Shown: positions 10,013 through 21,115, counted from the first letter of the stretch. The stretch is 64,000 nucleotides of DNA from Ceriagrion tenellum (GCA_963169105.1 OY720637.1:35583925-35647924), one strand, 5' to 3'. Program-made: numbers and translations. Notes: a model not told the origin generated them from the letters alone.

Positions 10013-11193
10013 AATACATTAGACCTGTGGCATAATTCAATATGCTGTCAGGTCGTCTGGTTATGTGTGTTCGTGTCTTAATATACTCTCAAAGAAATGC
10101 TGAATTCCTCCTTTTCGTTTGTATTGTTTAAAAAACTTCATCCACTAATGATATGACTAAGCTGCGATTATTAAAAAAACAAAATTAGGTTCTTTGATTG
10201 TGCGTCTTATCTTTTGTACCGACTCTTGCGTCCTGTGATCAGTGAATGACTTTGGGACTTTGGAAAGTTTCAATAGGCAGCCAGGTCGACTTGTCATCTG
10301 TGTTCGTGTTGTAATATACTGCTGTAGAAATACGGAATTCTTCCCTTTCGTTTATAATTAAAAAAAATACTGTTCCCAATAGCGACATGCCTAAACTTCT
10401 GTACTTAAGAACTAAAATTATGGCAAAGAATGTGAATATTACTGCCTGCTCGGTCGTTTTGCTAAAATGGCAGTTACATTTAATAGGAAAGTACTCTCTT
10501 CCCCTTATTTCATCCACTCGCGCATTCAACACTATGTACGCAATTTCAGGTTCTATTTGTGTGAAAAAATCCTTGCGTCTTATCTTTTGTACCGACTATT
10601 GCGTTCTGTGATTAGTGAATGACTTTGGGACTTTGGAAAGTTTCAATAGGCAGCCAGGTCGACTTGTCATCTGTGTTCGTGTTGTAATATACTGCTGTAG
10701 AAATACGGAATTCTTCCCTTTCGTTTATAATAAAAAAAATGCTGTTTCCAATAGTGTCATGCCTAAGCTTCTGTACTTAAGACCTAAAATTATGGCAAAG
10801 AATGTGAATATCACTGCCTGCTCGGTCGTTTTGCTAAAATGGCAGTTACGTTTAATAGGAAAGTACTCTCTTCCCCTTATTTTATCCACTCACGCATTCA
10901 ACACTATGCACGCAACTTCAGGTCCTTCACTAATTTCAGGTCCACTCATTCGTCCTGAAATTAGTGAATGACGTTGGGCCTTTGGCAAGGTTCAGTTGGA
11001 TTCCAAGTCGTCTTTTATATTTGTTCGTGTCGTAACATACTCCTAAAGTAATACTGAATTCTTCCCTTTCGTTTGTATTGTTAAAAAAATACTTTTTGCA
11101 CTAATGATATGCATAAACTGCGGTTATCAGGAAACAAAATAATGATTATGAATGTGAATATCACTGCGTTGTCGGTCGTTTCACGAAAATTTT

Positions 11194-11557
11194 ACGTACA
11201 TACATACCCATCACGCCGTTCCCTTCCGGGGTAGGCACAGTCACAATGTTTCACTCGTTAATACATAATTGTACACCCAACTCTGCTTCTATAATTTCCT
11301 CCATTCTGACCTATCCTTGCAAACCTCTTTTGCCCCATTTACCCCATACACTGTTTCATACGCGCCCTCCTGTTTTTAATACTCCTAATATTCCTCCTAA
11401 GAATTTCCTCAACCACATTCAACCACAACTTTCTCGGCCTACCTCTACCTCTCACACCATTCATTCTACTCTCATATATCTGTTTCGTTATTCGACTCTC
11501 ATTCATTCTCTCAACATGGCCAAACCAACGAAGCACACTCCTTTGTTTTGGTTGCAT
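11194..11557 (-). pseudogene. LINE-H C-terminus inserted in the array
   Basis: The minus-strand open frame at 11339-11557 reads VLRWFGHVERMNESRITKQI..., then VRGRGRPRKLWLN and ARMKQCMG. Family knowledge: WFGHV.RM...RGRGRPRK.W is the conserved C-terminal end of many insect LINE ORF2 proteins. After the frame come a short 3' part and a GTATGTATGTA-type tail near 11200. The array reading resumes on both sides (CACGAAAAT / GGTTGCATTTAATA), so this is an insertion. Partial relatives: 22515-22637, 23067-23340 and 28620-29070. Confidence 0.75.
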
Positions 11558-12620
11558 TTAATATAAAAGTACTCTGTTCGACATATTTTATCCAATCACG
11601 CGTTCAACACTGTACGAAATTTCAGGTTCAATATTTGGGGAAAAATCCTTGAATACAAGGAGACCGAATATGAATGAAATGACTGGGGTAATTTGTCGAT
11701 GGGCCCACAGAGTACTTAAGCTTTTTAGGTAGTGGATCGTATCTTCTCCACTGACTCTTTCGTCTCGTAATTACTGAATGACGTTGGGCCTGTAGCATGA
11801 TTCAATACCCTGCCAGGTCGTCTTGTCATGCGTTCGTGTCGTAATGTGCTACTAAAGAAATTCTGAATTCTTCCCTTTCGTTTGTATTGTTTAAAAAATA
11901 CTTTTTCCACTAATGATATGCATAAACTGCGGTTGTTAGGAAACAAAATTATGATTATTAATATGAATATCACTGCCTGGTCGATCGTTTCACGAAAATT
12001 GTAGTTGCATTTAATAGAAAAGTACTCTGTTCGACATATTTCATCTATTCACGCGTTCAACACTATGTACGCAATTTCAGGCTCAATTTGTATTGAAAAA
12101 TCTTTGGAAATGAATTTTTTTGGCTGCTCAGTAGAGTTCTTTGATGAATACCCAGAGTTATGAATGAAATGTCTTCGTAGTAATTTTACGATGGGCTTTA
12201 TTCTGTTCACTACTTTTACTCTGTTCCCCCTTATTTTATAAACACACGCGTTCAACACCATGTACGCAATTTCAGGTTCAATTCGTGGGAAAAAATCCTT
12301 GAGTATATGTATTTTTGTGGCTGCTCAATTCAAACAGAGGGCGTTCTTCTATAAGTTTACAGTATATGAATGAAATTACTTCGGAGTGATTTTTCGATTA
12401 CCCCTTTTTTGAGTGCTTTAACTTCTTTCTTGACAGACTCTTTCGTCCTGTAATGAGTGAATGACGTTGGATCTCTGGCAAGGTTTAATAGGCTGGCAGG
12501 TCGCCCTGCTATCTGTGTTAGTGTCGTAATATACTCTTAAAGAAATACTGAATTCCTTCTTTTCGTTTGTATGGTTTTAAAAACACTGCTTCCACTAATG
12601 ATATGCCTAAGCTTCGGTCA

Positions 12621-13183
12621 TTAAGGTAGTTTGAGCGTAATATCATTTTACTTAGAAATCATCGAATTTGGTCTCATTTTAAAGAAAAATATCTCACCTA
12701 TCCAATGACATCTAAAATTCTACCCCTTACCACATTACTTTCGGAGATATTTTCCAAAATATACCAGCCCTTTTACATGGGAAATGGTACGTGTATGCGC
12801 TCCAGAGAGACATTATTTACAAAATGAGGTATTTCTAACACTTAGATGTCGTAAAAAAAACCGTTAGTATGTAGTTTGTATGCTTTCTCACATATTTTTG
12901 AAAATTAATCATATTATCACCACAGTAGGTTCTTGAGTATCACAAAAAACATTCCGTTTTGAAGGAGTTTCAAGGCACTGCGCGAAAAAAATGAGTCAAG
13001 TTGAAGACTTATTTAAATATTTTCATTTAAGTACATACAATTTCTGTCATATAAAACTTTATTATTGAACCATTAATAATGAAATATTTCATTGATGTGT
13101 CCTACGGATGGTGAAATTAAAACGTGTAATTCGAATATGGTCTCTATTATGACTAAGGAACTATCTCGCTCGTACTACCTTAA
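12621..13183. mobile_element. TTAA MITE copy 2, complete
   Basis: A complete 563-bp copy from TTAAGGTAGTTTGAGCG to the inverted TTAAGGTAGTACGAGCGAG. It interrupts a tandem-array unit: the uninterrupted unit at 10381-10420 reads CTGTACTTAAGAACTAAAATTATGG, and here the TTAA is split into two with the MITE between. This is direct evidence for TTAA target duplication. No coding capacity. Confidence 0.9.
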
Positions 13184-13639
13184 GGGAAAAACTATGGTTA
13201 AAAACGTGAATAGCGCTGCCTGCTCCGTCGTTTCGCAAAAAATGGCAGTTACATTCAATAGAAAAGTACTCAGTTACCCCTTATTTCATCCACTCACGCG
13301 TTCGACACCACGTGCGCAACTTCAGGTTCAATTTGTTGGAAAAAAAATCTGTGATGTAATTTTTTGGCTGCTCAATTCAAACAGCAGATCTTCTATAAGT
13401 AGACTGGATGTGAAAGAAATGGCTTCGGCGTAATTCTTGATGGGGCCGCCTTTTTAGAGTTCTCCAGCTTCTTAGGTTGTATCGTCTCACCTTCTGTACC
13501 GACTCTTTCGTCCTGTAATTAGTGAATGACAATGGGCCTTTGGCAAGGTTCAATAGGCTCCCAAGTCGTCTTGTTAACTGTGGTCATGTCGCAGCCGGCT
13601 GCCGCGTTCGCTTTCCTAGGAAAGTGTGATGGGCTGTCG

Positions 13640-14030
13640 ATAATCCTCATAGAAAAAAATGGCCACTTTTTGACCCCCCACCCCCATGGACACTCGTAGA
13701 CCTTATCCGGACCCTATTGTCCACATATACTTTTCTTTCTTTCGCGGAAAAAGCTTTGAAACTGGTTTTTAATTGATTGCCATGGAGTGTCTGTATTTTA
13801 AGGCTGATTTTAAGGTAAGTAAAAGAAGAACGACTCTTGTAGCTATGATAATCTGTCATTCACTACGACCATTGTCTACGTAGACATCCTTCCAACCCCC
13901 CCACACCTCTACGTGGACCTTCGTTGACAGCCCTTGTACCCCCCCCCCCCTCCCCTGTTTGGTGTCTACGTGGGTTATGGACAGCCCCTGAGGCAGGAGG
14001 CGTGAATCATATTTCCCTCCAGTCGCCGCC
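13640..14030. repeat. C-run region with repeated TCTACGT motif
   Basis: Blocks of C runs (13673-13684, 13895-13901, 13937-13953) alternate with TCTACGTAGACATCC, CTCTACGTGGACC and GTCTACGTGGG, each near CAGCCC or CCATGGACA-like text. It looks like an irregular low-copy repeat of mixed C-tract and TCTACGT units. Function unknown. Confidence 0.4.
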
Positions 14031-14039
14031 TATTTTGAC

Positions 14040-14772
14040 CGATTTTTCGCAAGTTTACCGCTCGACGGCGAAGCACCGTCCGCCTCCCTCCTCCTCCCTG
14101 CGGTGGCATTATTGACCTAGACCCCCAATCGTCGCCGTCCGCGAGTTGTGACCCTTTTGAATTTCCCCGCCGCGCGTTGTTAAGTCTTTCGTACCCTCCC
14201 CATTGTCATCCGTGAAGGTGGGGAGGAAAGAAGTCGTCGGCGCTTGCCTCCTTATAGCATCTCGTCTTGGAAGTGGTGGAGAAGGTAGGGACCTCTCGGT
14301 TGTGGGAGCTCTCCAGAGCGGCTGCCGCGTTAGTGGGATTCTGGGCATGAGATGGGGGGGGGAAGAGGGGTTGTGAGCTGGAGGAGGGGGGGGGGCTTGA
14401 AGGAGGGGGCGGCGGTGCCAAGTGTATATCATGTTGTACCGGGACGGCATCATCGCCCTCCTCTCATTCCTCGTGCCGGGGAGAGACTCGCCTTGGCCGG
14501 AGGGTGGCAGTTTGGCGGGGGGAGAGGGGAGGATAGCCGGCCCCCGGAGTCCCTCTCGTACTCGGTGGTCCTGCCTGCGTGGCCTCCCATAACGAGAAGG
14601 CGGGAGGAGTGCCCGTCGGGGCGGAGCCGACCGCTTCCTTCGCCGGAGATTTTAAGTTCGCGCGCGCACGCCACGCGGGTCGAGTATTTCCCGCGAGAAA
14701 ATTCTCTGCAATCGTTTCCAACTGGAGAATTGCGACAATGGACGGGTGGGATTGAGTCTCGTGATAGCGCGG
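14040..14772. other. GC-rich, CpG-containing patch
   Basis: Markedly GC- and CpG-rich for this window, with GCCGCC, CCGCCGCGCG and GGCGGGG-type stretches and a G run near 14354-14400. Open frames on both strands exist only because of the composition (P-, G- and R-rich text) and match no domain. Such patches can mark promoters, but no initiator, TATA box or splice structure was identified. Confidence 0.4.
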
Positions 14773-14780
14773 TTTGTGGG

Positions 14781-15340
14781 TAGAGATGTGCCTAGTCGAT
14801 CATTTGGGTGATTCAATCATTACGATTCGAATAACTTAAAGTATTCAATCAACTGATTCAATCATTTGATTCAATATGACTCGGAAGTCAGATTGATTAG
14901 ATGAATCACGAGACTGGGGTGAGTCGAAAGACTGGAATGAATCAAGATTGAAGAGACTCAAACACTTAAGTGATGCTAATTGATACCAAATATATATATT
15001 TGAATAATTGGTTGACAATAATTGCTATCGTACTAAGAAATTTGAGGAGGCCGATTGTATTCCATACTGCACAAATTTTGGATGTGCAAACATTGGAGAT
15101 TTCCCAGTACATACTGTGCTAACACACATAGGAAAACACAAAAGAGGTATATTGACATACTTACATGTGAAACAAATATGTTTTTCCACTTCAAATCACC
15201 TTCAGTCCCATGGCAGACGGAAACGAAATGATTGAATGATCGAATCATTTTTCCAAAATGAATCATGAGTCATTTGATTCACTTGGTGATTCAATCATTT
15301 GGAACGAACGAACGATTCGATCATGAACGACCCATCACTA
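14781..15340. mobile_element. hAT-type MITE with perfect 8-bp duplication
   Basis: TTTGTGGG is present directly before (14773-14780) and after (15341-15348). The ends read inward as TAGAGATGTG and TAGTGATGGG, the TAG..ATG form common in hAT elements. Both subterminal zones are full of GATTCAATCATTTGATTCA-like words and their complements (14800-14960 and 15225-15325), so the element can fold extensively. The middle 15000-15230 has an open frame but no recognised domain. Confidence 0.88.
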
Positions 15341-15348
15341 TTTGTGGG

Positions 15349-16424
15349 AATCGGCAGCCAACGACCTATCGTGGAAGCTGTAGTGCATCGGGTCCGTCTA
15401 AGATGATAGCGCAGTTGCAATATAGATAATTAATTGGCATAGAAAGCATGAAAATAAGCAATATTTTTTAAATCTTGTGATTAAAACAAAGGCCTGAACC
15501 ATCAGGGATTCTCCTGTCACGTGGATCTCCTCCCAAAACGGTATCGTGAATGATTTCTATCGGGAAATAGATTGTCGAGCAGAAAGGTTTTAAAATGTTG
15601 TTTTTCACGCGATCGATAAGTGGCCATAATGGCTACGTTATGATTTTGAAGTAGGTTAGTTGACAGGTAGTGTAGCTAATTAATTCATATGCACCCTAAT
15701 GCATGTTTCTGCTGAGTAGTGCTGACACCATGTTTTGCTTGTTCCTTCCTTGACTCTTGTGTCAAGTTTTCATAGGTACATCAATGATTATTTTAGTAGT
15801 TTCTGTAGCTATTTTAGTGTTCCAATAGTGTGGTTCTTGCTGGTGAAAGTAAATTTCTTCACTGTAATTCATATTGGTGTAAGTCCCCCCTGCCGACCAC
15901 CCTTGTGGGTGGCTTGCAGGGTAGTAAGTAGATGTAGATGCAATGAAAAATGCATTTTTACTGTCAACCGTCTCGTAATCTTTGACGCTCTCTGGAAGAT
16001 GATTGTAGTGTTAAAATAATTGTCGTAATGACTATCGTTGTAATATCGAAGGTCGTATGCACAGCAGACTGCCACGATGGGTTCACTCCGGTTCTTTCTG
16101 GGCAACCGAATTTACCAGCGTCACTGAGCTCAACTCGTATTTGGTGGGAAGATCCTCAAATTCGTCCCCAACTAAAAAATGAATACCATCCTCTGAAGAG
16201 AAATTAAGGAGGGCATGATAATTCATTTAGGAAATAAGTTGTGCGGTAAGAACGTTTGTCGGTTTGTGTTTGTTACTTTAGTCGTTTAGTCGCGGATAAT
16301 CGTTGGGAGTTCTCGATTTTCCTCGATGGTGGGCTCGTGTATACAGATTCTTCTCATTAATTTCTATAACGTGAGTGGTAATGACTTCTCTTTGTTAAGA
16401 AAATTAAAATCTTTGGTCTTTGTA
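15349..16424. other. No gene seen
   Basis: AT-rich sequence with one LINE-L tail (listed separately). Apart from that tail I see no gene or structure that stands out. Confidence 0.5.
15884..15942 (+). repeat. LINE-L 3' end fragment
   Basis: CCCCCCTGCCGACCACCC, a loop, GTGGGTGGCTTGCAGGG and then AAGTAGATGTAGATG: a 5'-truncated LINE-L tail with an intact stem-loop. Confidence 0.7.
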
Positions 16425-16790
16425 GCTGTTCATTCATCAGTCAGCAGTCCGAAGATTGGTTTATCCTATCAGCTAGACTTTAACACCTACATAGTTCTTC
16501 TGTTTTACATCCTTCATCACCTGCTCAATGTATCTCATCCGAGGCCTTCCTCTGCCGATCTTCCCTTGCACTCAACGATTATTCTCATCAGACCATCGTG
16601 TCTCATGATGAGGCCGATTAAGATGTCTCGTCTCCTTCCCAAGGTTTTCAAAAGACTTCTCTCCAACTCTTCTTAAAACTTCCACGTTACTCACATGATC
16701 TATCCATTTGATCTTCATCATTCTTCTGTAATGCCACATTTCGAAAGCTTCCAACCTTGTTTTCGAAAGCTTCCAACTTGTAGCTGTTAT
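16425..16790 (-). pseudogene. LINE-T C-terminal fragment
   Basis: The minus-strand frame at 16572-16754 reads EAFEMWHYRRMMKIKWIDHV, then NVEVLRRVGEKS and later RPHHETRW. The first part aligns with the AFEMW.WRRM.K..WTD...N.EVL..V block of LINE ORF2 C-termini. The 3' end lies near 16433, with TCATCAGTCAGCAGTCC on the plus strand. A second copy is at 28175-28455 and a tail only at 27556-27612. Confidence 0.7.
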
Positions 16791-17230
16791 CTAGATTTAA
16801 TTTTTATGATAATAACATTTATCGGTAGACTGAGAATCTGATTGTGAATCCGTAAGCTCTTTAGTTTTGCTCTTTATGTCATGATCTGGAGAGGAAAATG
16901 ACCGAAAAGTAAGCATTGTAGACATGTAACTGCAATAATTACGGATTATTGTTTTACATCCAACAGAGTGTAGTGATATATATTCTGGGGCTCATACCTC
17001 CACCCCCCAACTGGGCATACCAATGCCCTGACGTCACCCACGAACTAGCGGTTACAATATTCTATCGTGACCGGGTCCCGCCGCGAGACGGGACTCGAAC
17101 ACGGTGTGTTTCGTGGGTTCTTTGCCCTTGGCGTCAGAATTCAACGAACGGATACCAGCTGCATTTTTTGGTAAAAAGAAAAGGCGCATTACCTTTTTGG
17201 ACCGTTGTCTCTTTCTCCCAGGCGGATGTA
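16791..17230. other. No gene seen
   Basis: An open frame (16949 onward) runs into the Tc1 element at 17231, but its N-terminal part is unlike any domain I know. A GGGACTCGAACAC stretch at about 17089-17101 resembles a tRNA B box but has no matching A box in the right order. Confidence 0.4.
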
Positions 17231-18085
17231 CAGGCACTTCATAAAGTATCGCGACACACTACGCTAGCAGTTCGTATAGGTCGGCTGTCGAAGCTCCAAG
17301 TACGTTGGCCATCCTGGGACGTCTTCGGTGACTATGAGAAGCGTCGGGTACACTACGATATATATTCTAAGTCAAGTGGAACTAAACTCCGACAGTGCTA
17401 TCGACTTCGTCCGGGTTGGAAAGCTGACTTTAAAGTGAATAAACTGCGGGAAGGAAGGGCATTCGCAACCCAGAGGCATCGTAATCATACTCGGCAGTTC
17501 TCTTACGAAGACGAAAATTGAAAGAGCTATTCTTCGTGAAACCAGCCCAACCCAGCGAGCTCTGATGGTGGGCTTGGTGAGAGGCGGGCGCCGAGTCAAG
17601 AGTCAATAGATATAATAATTTTCCATTAGGCGGGCAACTTAAAATAACAGCCTGTAATACACGAAATGCTCACCAGTTCGCATAGCCTAGTCGATAGCAA
17701 TGCCCATTCTCCTTCGTGCATAGGTTGGAGCTCGTATTTACGTGCTTTTGGCTCTTCTTCGTTTTACCTTCCCCCGATTTCACTCGCATAATCACTCAAC
17801 TCCATTCGATATTGCCTTTTCACCACATTCCCCTTCTTACATCTTTAACCTAATATATCGTCAAGGCCACTCTAGGAGCAAGTCTGTCCTCTCCTCTGAA
17901 CGGGAGAGCTCCCATAATGCAGTCCCACTGAACCAGGCGCTCTGTCTGATGAAAAATGGAAAGTGTACCTGCAAATTCTCATAGCTACCAGAGACGGCCC
18001 AGGATAGCCAACGTACTTCGAGCTTCGACAGCCGACATATACGAGCCGCTAGTCTAGCATGTCGCGATACTTTTTGAAGTGACTG
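17231..18085 (+). mobile_element. Tc1/mariner-type transposon copy 2, internally deleted
   Basis: The ends are CAGGCACTTCATAAAGTATCG and, inverted, CAGTCACTTCAAAAAGTATCG, flanked by TA at 17229-17230 and 18086-18087. It matches copy 1 at both ends, in opposite orientation: ATQRHRNHTRQFSYEDEN near 17460-17520, and NAVPLNQALCLMKNGKCTCK at 17905-17984 against NAVPLNQALYLMENGKCTCK in copy 1. It is about 560 bp shorter because the region with the transposase DDE segment is missing, so it could move only in trans. Confidence 0.8.
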
Positions 18086-18129
18086 TACCTACCCCTCCGA
18101 AGACTGCTCATGCCCTCGCCTCCGTATTT

Positions 18130-18575
18130 TATTTATTTTATTTTTTCTTTTAGTGTTATACCGGTTAAGGTAGGTTTTATTGAATGTCAGAGAACCTCCT
18201 CCCGGTGTTCTACACTTTCAGGGGCATATCTCCCTCTAGTATATCCTTTTTCGCCTCAGCATACGATCTATCTTTCTTCAACCCGTCCATGAAACCTATT
18301 CTATTTCTTGCCCAACATCCTTCCCTCTATCACACTCTTCAGCAACCCCTCGCCAATTATTCCATCCTTCAGCCATCTACCCTGCCTTTCCCGCATTCAA
18401 TGGAAAATTTACTTTGCCTCGCCCACCATCTCAAGCACTTCCTCGTCAGTCTTCCTTTCCGTCCACCTAACCTTCTTCATCCTTCTCCACACCCACATCT
18501 CAAATGCCTGCAGCCTTTTCTCGTCTTCCTTTCTGAGGGTCTACGTTTCTGCCCCATGTAACCACGGAGTAGGAT
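18130..18575 (-). pseudogene. LINE-B 3' fragment
   Basis: On the minus strand it follows the LINE-B C-terminus: GGGGCAGAAACGTAGACCCT, then the EMWVW.RM.KV block, GRARN, KKGRSYAEAK-like text, and the 3' untranslated CATTCAATAAAACCTACCTTAACC. Frames are broken. The 3' end lies about 50 bp from the end of the Tc1 element. Confidence 0.7.
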
Positions 18576-19735
18576 ATAGGAGGGCGATCGCCATAGTGAA
18601 ATTTTGGGACGGGGGATCAGCAAGGAACAGATGCTCATAAAATCCGCAACGCGACGCCACTATGCGGCGGGCGGTCCCAGCAAGGTATTGGGCCGTGCTG
18701 TACCTATAATAATTATATCACCGATTTCTATGCACCAGACCAGGAGAAACGAAATTTTCGCTCGGCAGAATCACCATAGACCCTTGAAAAACAAACTCCG
18801 AAGATGTCTACGAATGTAAATGCAGGCATTAGGTAGCTATCGCAGGGATACATTCACATAACAAATGTGCCACGCCCACCCGAACGACTTTGGCTCTAAA
18901 GGAACATAATAGACACCAAAGAAGCTAACATATCTGGGCAGATAAATGCGAATACAATATAAAAATGTGAGAAGAAGTTGTAACAGATACAAATATACAA
19001 ACACTGCCGCCTACTAATCCCCTCCGAAAGAAGAGCTAACGGTTATAGCAGAATTTTAATGGATTTACCCTTATGTAGGTCGATAATTGGTTATGCATCC
19101 TACTCCGTGCATGTAACGCTACGCTCCATATCAACGCCTCCGCAAAGTGAGCACAAATACTTGGAATTTGCAATCATTACAAATCCGTATGGAGAATACT
19201 ATTTTAAGTCTGTGAGTTATAGTATGTAGCTATAGGTATACTAGTTATTCTGTTCCTCTAATAAGACACCGAAGGCCACACGGACTCCTCGCGATTACTT
19301 TGTGACTTGTGGGGCGCGAAATTTCACCTCTCCTAAGTTAAGGGATGTTACAATTCTGCGATGGGATAATTATGGTGGTTGGATCGCGGATCGCTAGTCA
19401 TTGAGTGCACATATTAATAACTCTTCAAGTAAGTCGTAAAAAAATTCTTGTACCACGCTTCATTTAAGAACAATTTATGCGTTTGAAATGACCTTGCATG
19501 TTGTGATATAAATTACGCAAGACATACACTTTAAAATTTTCCTCTCAATTGAAGCATTGCCATGACTTGGGTATGCGTCGTGGATTTAGAAATTTAAGCG
19601 ATAATCGTATGCAAATACGTCTTTAGTATCCGGCATGCTTCACTTTATATTCTGTAGGAGCCATTGTAATGATATACAAGGTATTTTTATGCGTTTAGGA
19701 GATAATCTTCTCATATTTCATCGAATTATTTCCTT
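18576..19735. other. No feature supported
   Basis: Ordinary AT-rich sequence. No conserved coding segment, tail or inverted repeat was recognised. Confidence 0.5.
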
Positions 19736-20039
19736 TGGATTGGATATTTGCGGAGGCGACCGACAACTAAGGTCATTTGCACCATAGGGGAAAGGTAAGG
19801 GAGGAAGGGTGGAGAGAAACCCGGCGTCGGCATTAGCCTGCTTTCAACGAAAGGCGCCAAGGGGACCACGGTTTAACGTCTCATCCGACAGACGGAGTAC
19901 TGCGCTTGAAGTGCCCTCCACAAGACACTCGAGTAGGGATGGGGTTTCCTGTGAAAAGTATTCTCCTTTGCAGGAATTTGACCCCTGGACGTCCGTGCTC
20001 TTGCCAGTACTTTAGCCACCACATTAACCCAATGCCCCG
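19736..20039 (-). mobile_element. SINE-A copy 1
   Basis: Read on the minus strand, the head has TGGCTAAAGTACTGGC-like and GGGGTCAAATTCCTGC sequence in A-box then B-box order, as in a tRNA-derived SINE. A body common to the copies at 39850-40076, 50901-51182 and 63335-63640 follows (CCGACGCCGGGTTTCTCTCC, then GGCGCAAATGACCTTAG-like), with a CCAATCC end. The promoter boxes have changed bases, so it is an old copy. Confidence 0.75.
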
Positions 20040-20199
20040 AATTATTTCGAAATACATGTCGAGTGCCAGAAGGTTACTTGTCCAAATTAAATGGTCAAGA
20101 TACCAAATCGGTACCATGCAATTATTTCCCTTTTTTTTAACACTTATTACTTATGAGTAGGTGTGTGATAATATTCACGAAAATATGTACAGAAACTAA

Positions 20200-20579
20200 A
20201 AACGCTCCAATCACCTGAAATTCAGGAACTGATGATATCGACAGTGTCGGTCGAAGCAGATAATACTTTTTCAGATAATACAGTGTCTGAGCGACACAGA
20301 GAATATTATCTTGACGCCTCACTACATTTCTAGGTCTGACAGATGCGATAAAAAAAGAGGGGTACATTGCCGAACAGGTGGGTACAAAAAAATCGTTCTT
20401 TCCGCGCACAATAAGCGACTACAATAAAAACTGAGCTCCACTAAATACACCCCTATAACACACGTCACCATTTCACCTCCCAAAACCTTATCCCTTACAT
20501 CTTTACACGGCTGATGTCCTAACACCCCCTGCCACACGCCCAAACGGCGGCTCGCAGGGTAGTGTGTAGATGTAGATAC
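20200..20579 (+). pseudogene. LINE-L 3' portion with tail
   Basis: Matches 62345-62763 (plus) and 37783-38165 (minus) along its length: GAGCGACACAGAGAATATT, TAGGTCTGACAGATGCGAT, TACATTGCCGAACAGGTGGG, CTTTCCGCGCACAATAAGCG, CCTTATCCCTTACATCTTTA and the stem-loop ending GTGTAGATGTAGATA. The coding part corresponds to the RTDRYK..FFPRTI end of Jockey/CR1-type ORF2. Frames are disrupted. Confidence 0.75.
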
Positions 20580-21020
20580 CTGCCGTTGCATGCACCAGTG
20601 GAACTTATTCCAGGCTCTGCTCATTTACCTACCCGTGCGTGTAGTCGACGATTCGTGGAAGAATCTGCATTATGAGCGTGTTTGCACTTTTGCAAGTTAT
20701 TCCTTTCGCACAAAAAGAGGTCGAGAAGCGAGTCGAAGGAGAAGGAAATTCATCTCCGCCTTGTCAAGTCAGGATGCATCCGCGCGCTTGTGTGGACGTT
20801 CCGACTTTTTCTTCAATCGTTTCCATCACTGCCTGTCAGTCTCCCACCGAATCCTTTCCATCTTCCACGGATTCTCTCCTCAAGTGGTCGGACGTCGACG
20901 GCAATCGATCGAAGACCGTGAGAGATGAACGCGTAAACAAATAATGTTGATTTGTGGAAATTGCCTCGGAATGAGCCTACCTTACCTCTGGAGATGACGC
21001 TCACCATATAAACCATTATC
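20580..21020. other. No gene seen
   Basis: Mixed-composition sequence with overlapping open frames at 20590-20944 in three phases, which argues against any of them being a conserved coding exon. No domain recognised. Confidence 0.4.
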
Positions 21021-21115
21021 GTGAGATTATAAAATTTATTGTGGAAAAACAAAGTACAGTCATTTTATTCACATTGTATAGCAAGATCCATAAAGTTACG
21101 CCGAAAGCCACCAAC
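21021..21115. repeat. Single-arm relative of the 35.6-kb foldback
   Basis: AAATTTATTGTGGAAAAACAA, AAGTACAGTCATTTTATTCA, then CCATAAAGTTACGCCGAAAG and CCACCAA follows 35750-35830 (ATTGTGGAAAAACAAAGT...CCATAAAGTATCGCCGGAAACCACCAA). The partner arm is absent. Confidence 0.55.

Larger units (their letters stand above)
9690..13605 (+). repeat. Diverged tandem array, units about 350-680 bp
   Basis: A recurring unit holds, in order: GACTCTTTCGTCCTGTAAT, AGTGAATGAC, a GGCA.G.TTCAATAGGC stretch, CAGGTCGTCTTGT, ATACTGAATTCTTCC, TTTCGTTTGTATTG, CACTAATGATATGC, GAATATCACTGCCTG, GGTCGTTTC, TTTAATAGAAAAGTACTC, CGCGTTCAACACTATGTACG and CAATTTCAGGTTCAAT. The AGTGAATGAC anchor recurs near 10241, 10611, 10962, 11773, 12454 and 13520, with a worn copy near 9915. 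Spacing varies because units are truncated, partly duplicated inside, or carry insertions. No protein was recognised. Its origin (satellite or amplified transposon part) is unknown. Confidence 0.8.

Noticed and set aside
14109..14783. Overlapping 70-143 codon frames on both strands in a GC-rich patch
   Set aside because: Several phases are open at once and the text is P/G/R/S-rich. This is a composition effect without any domain.
17085..17105. tRNA B-box-like GGGACTCGAACAC
   Set aside because: On the strand that carries the B box, the only A-box-like stretch lies on the wrong side, and no cloverleaf can be drawn.
16949..17521. 190-codon frame as one protein
   Set aside because: It crosses the left end of a Tc1/mariner insertion at 17231, so the two halves have different origins.
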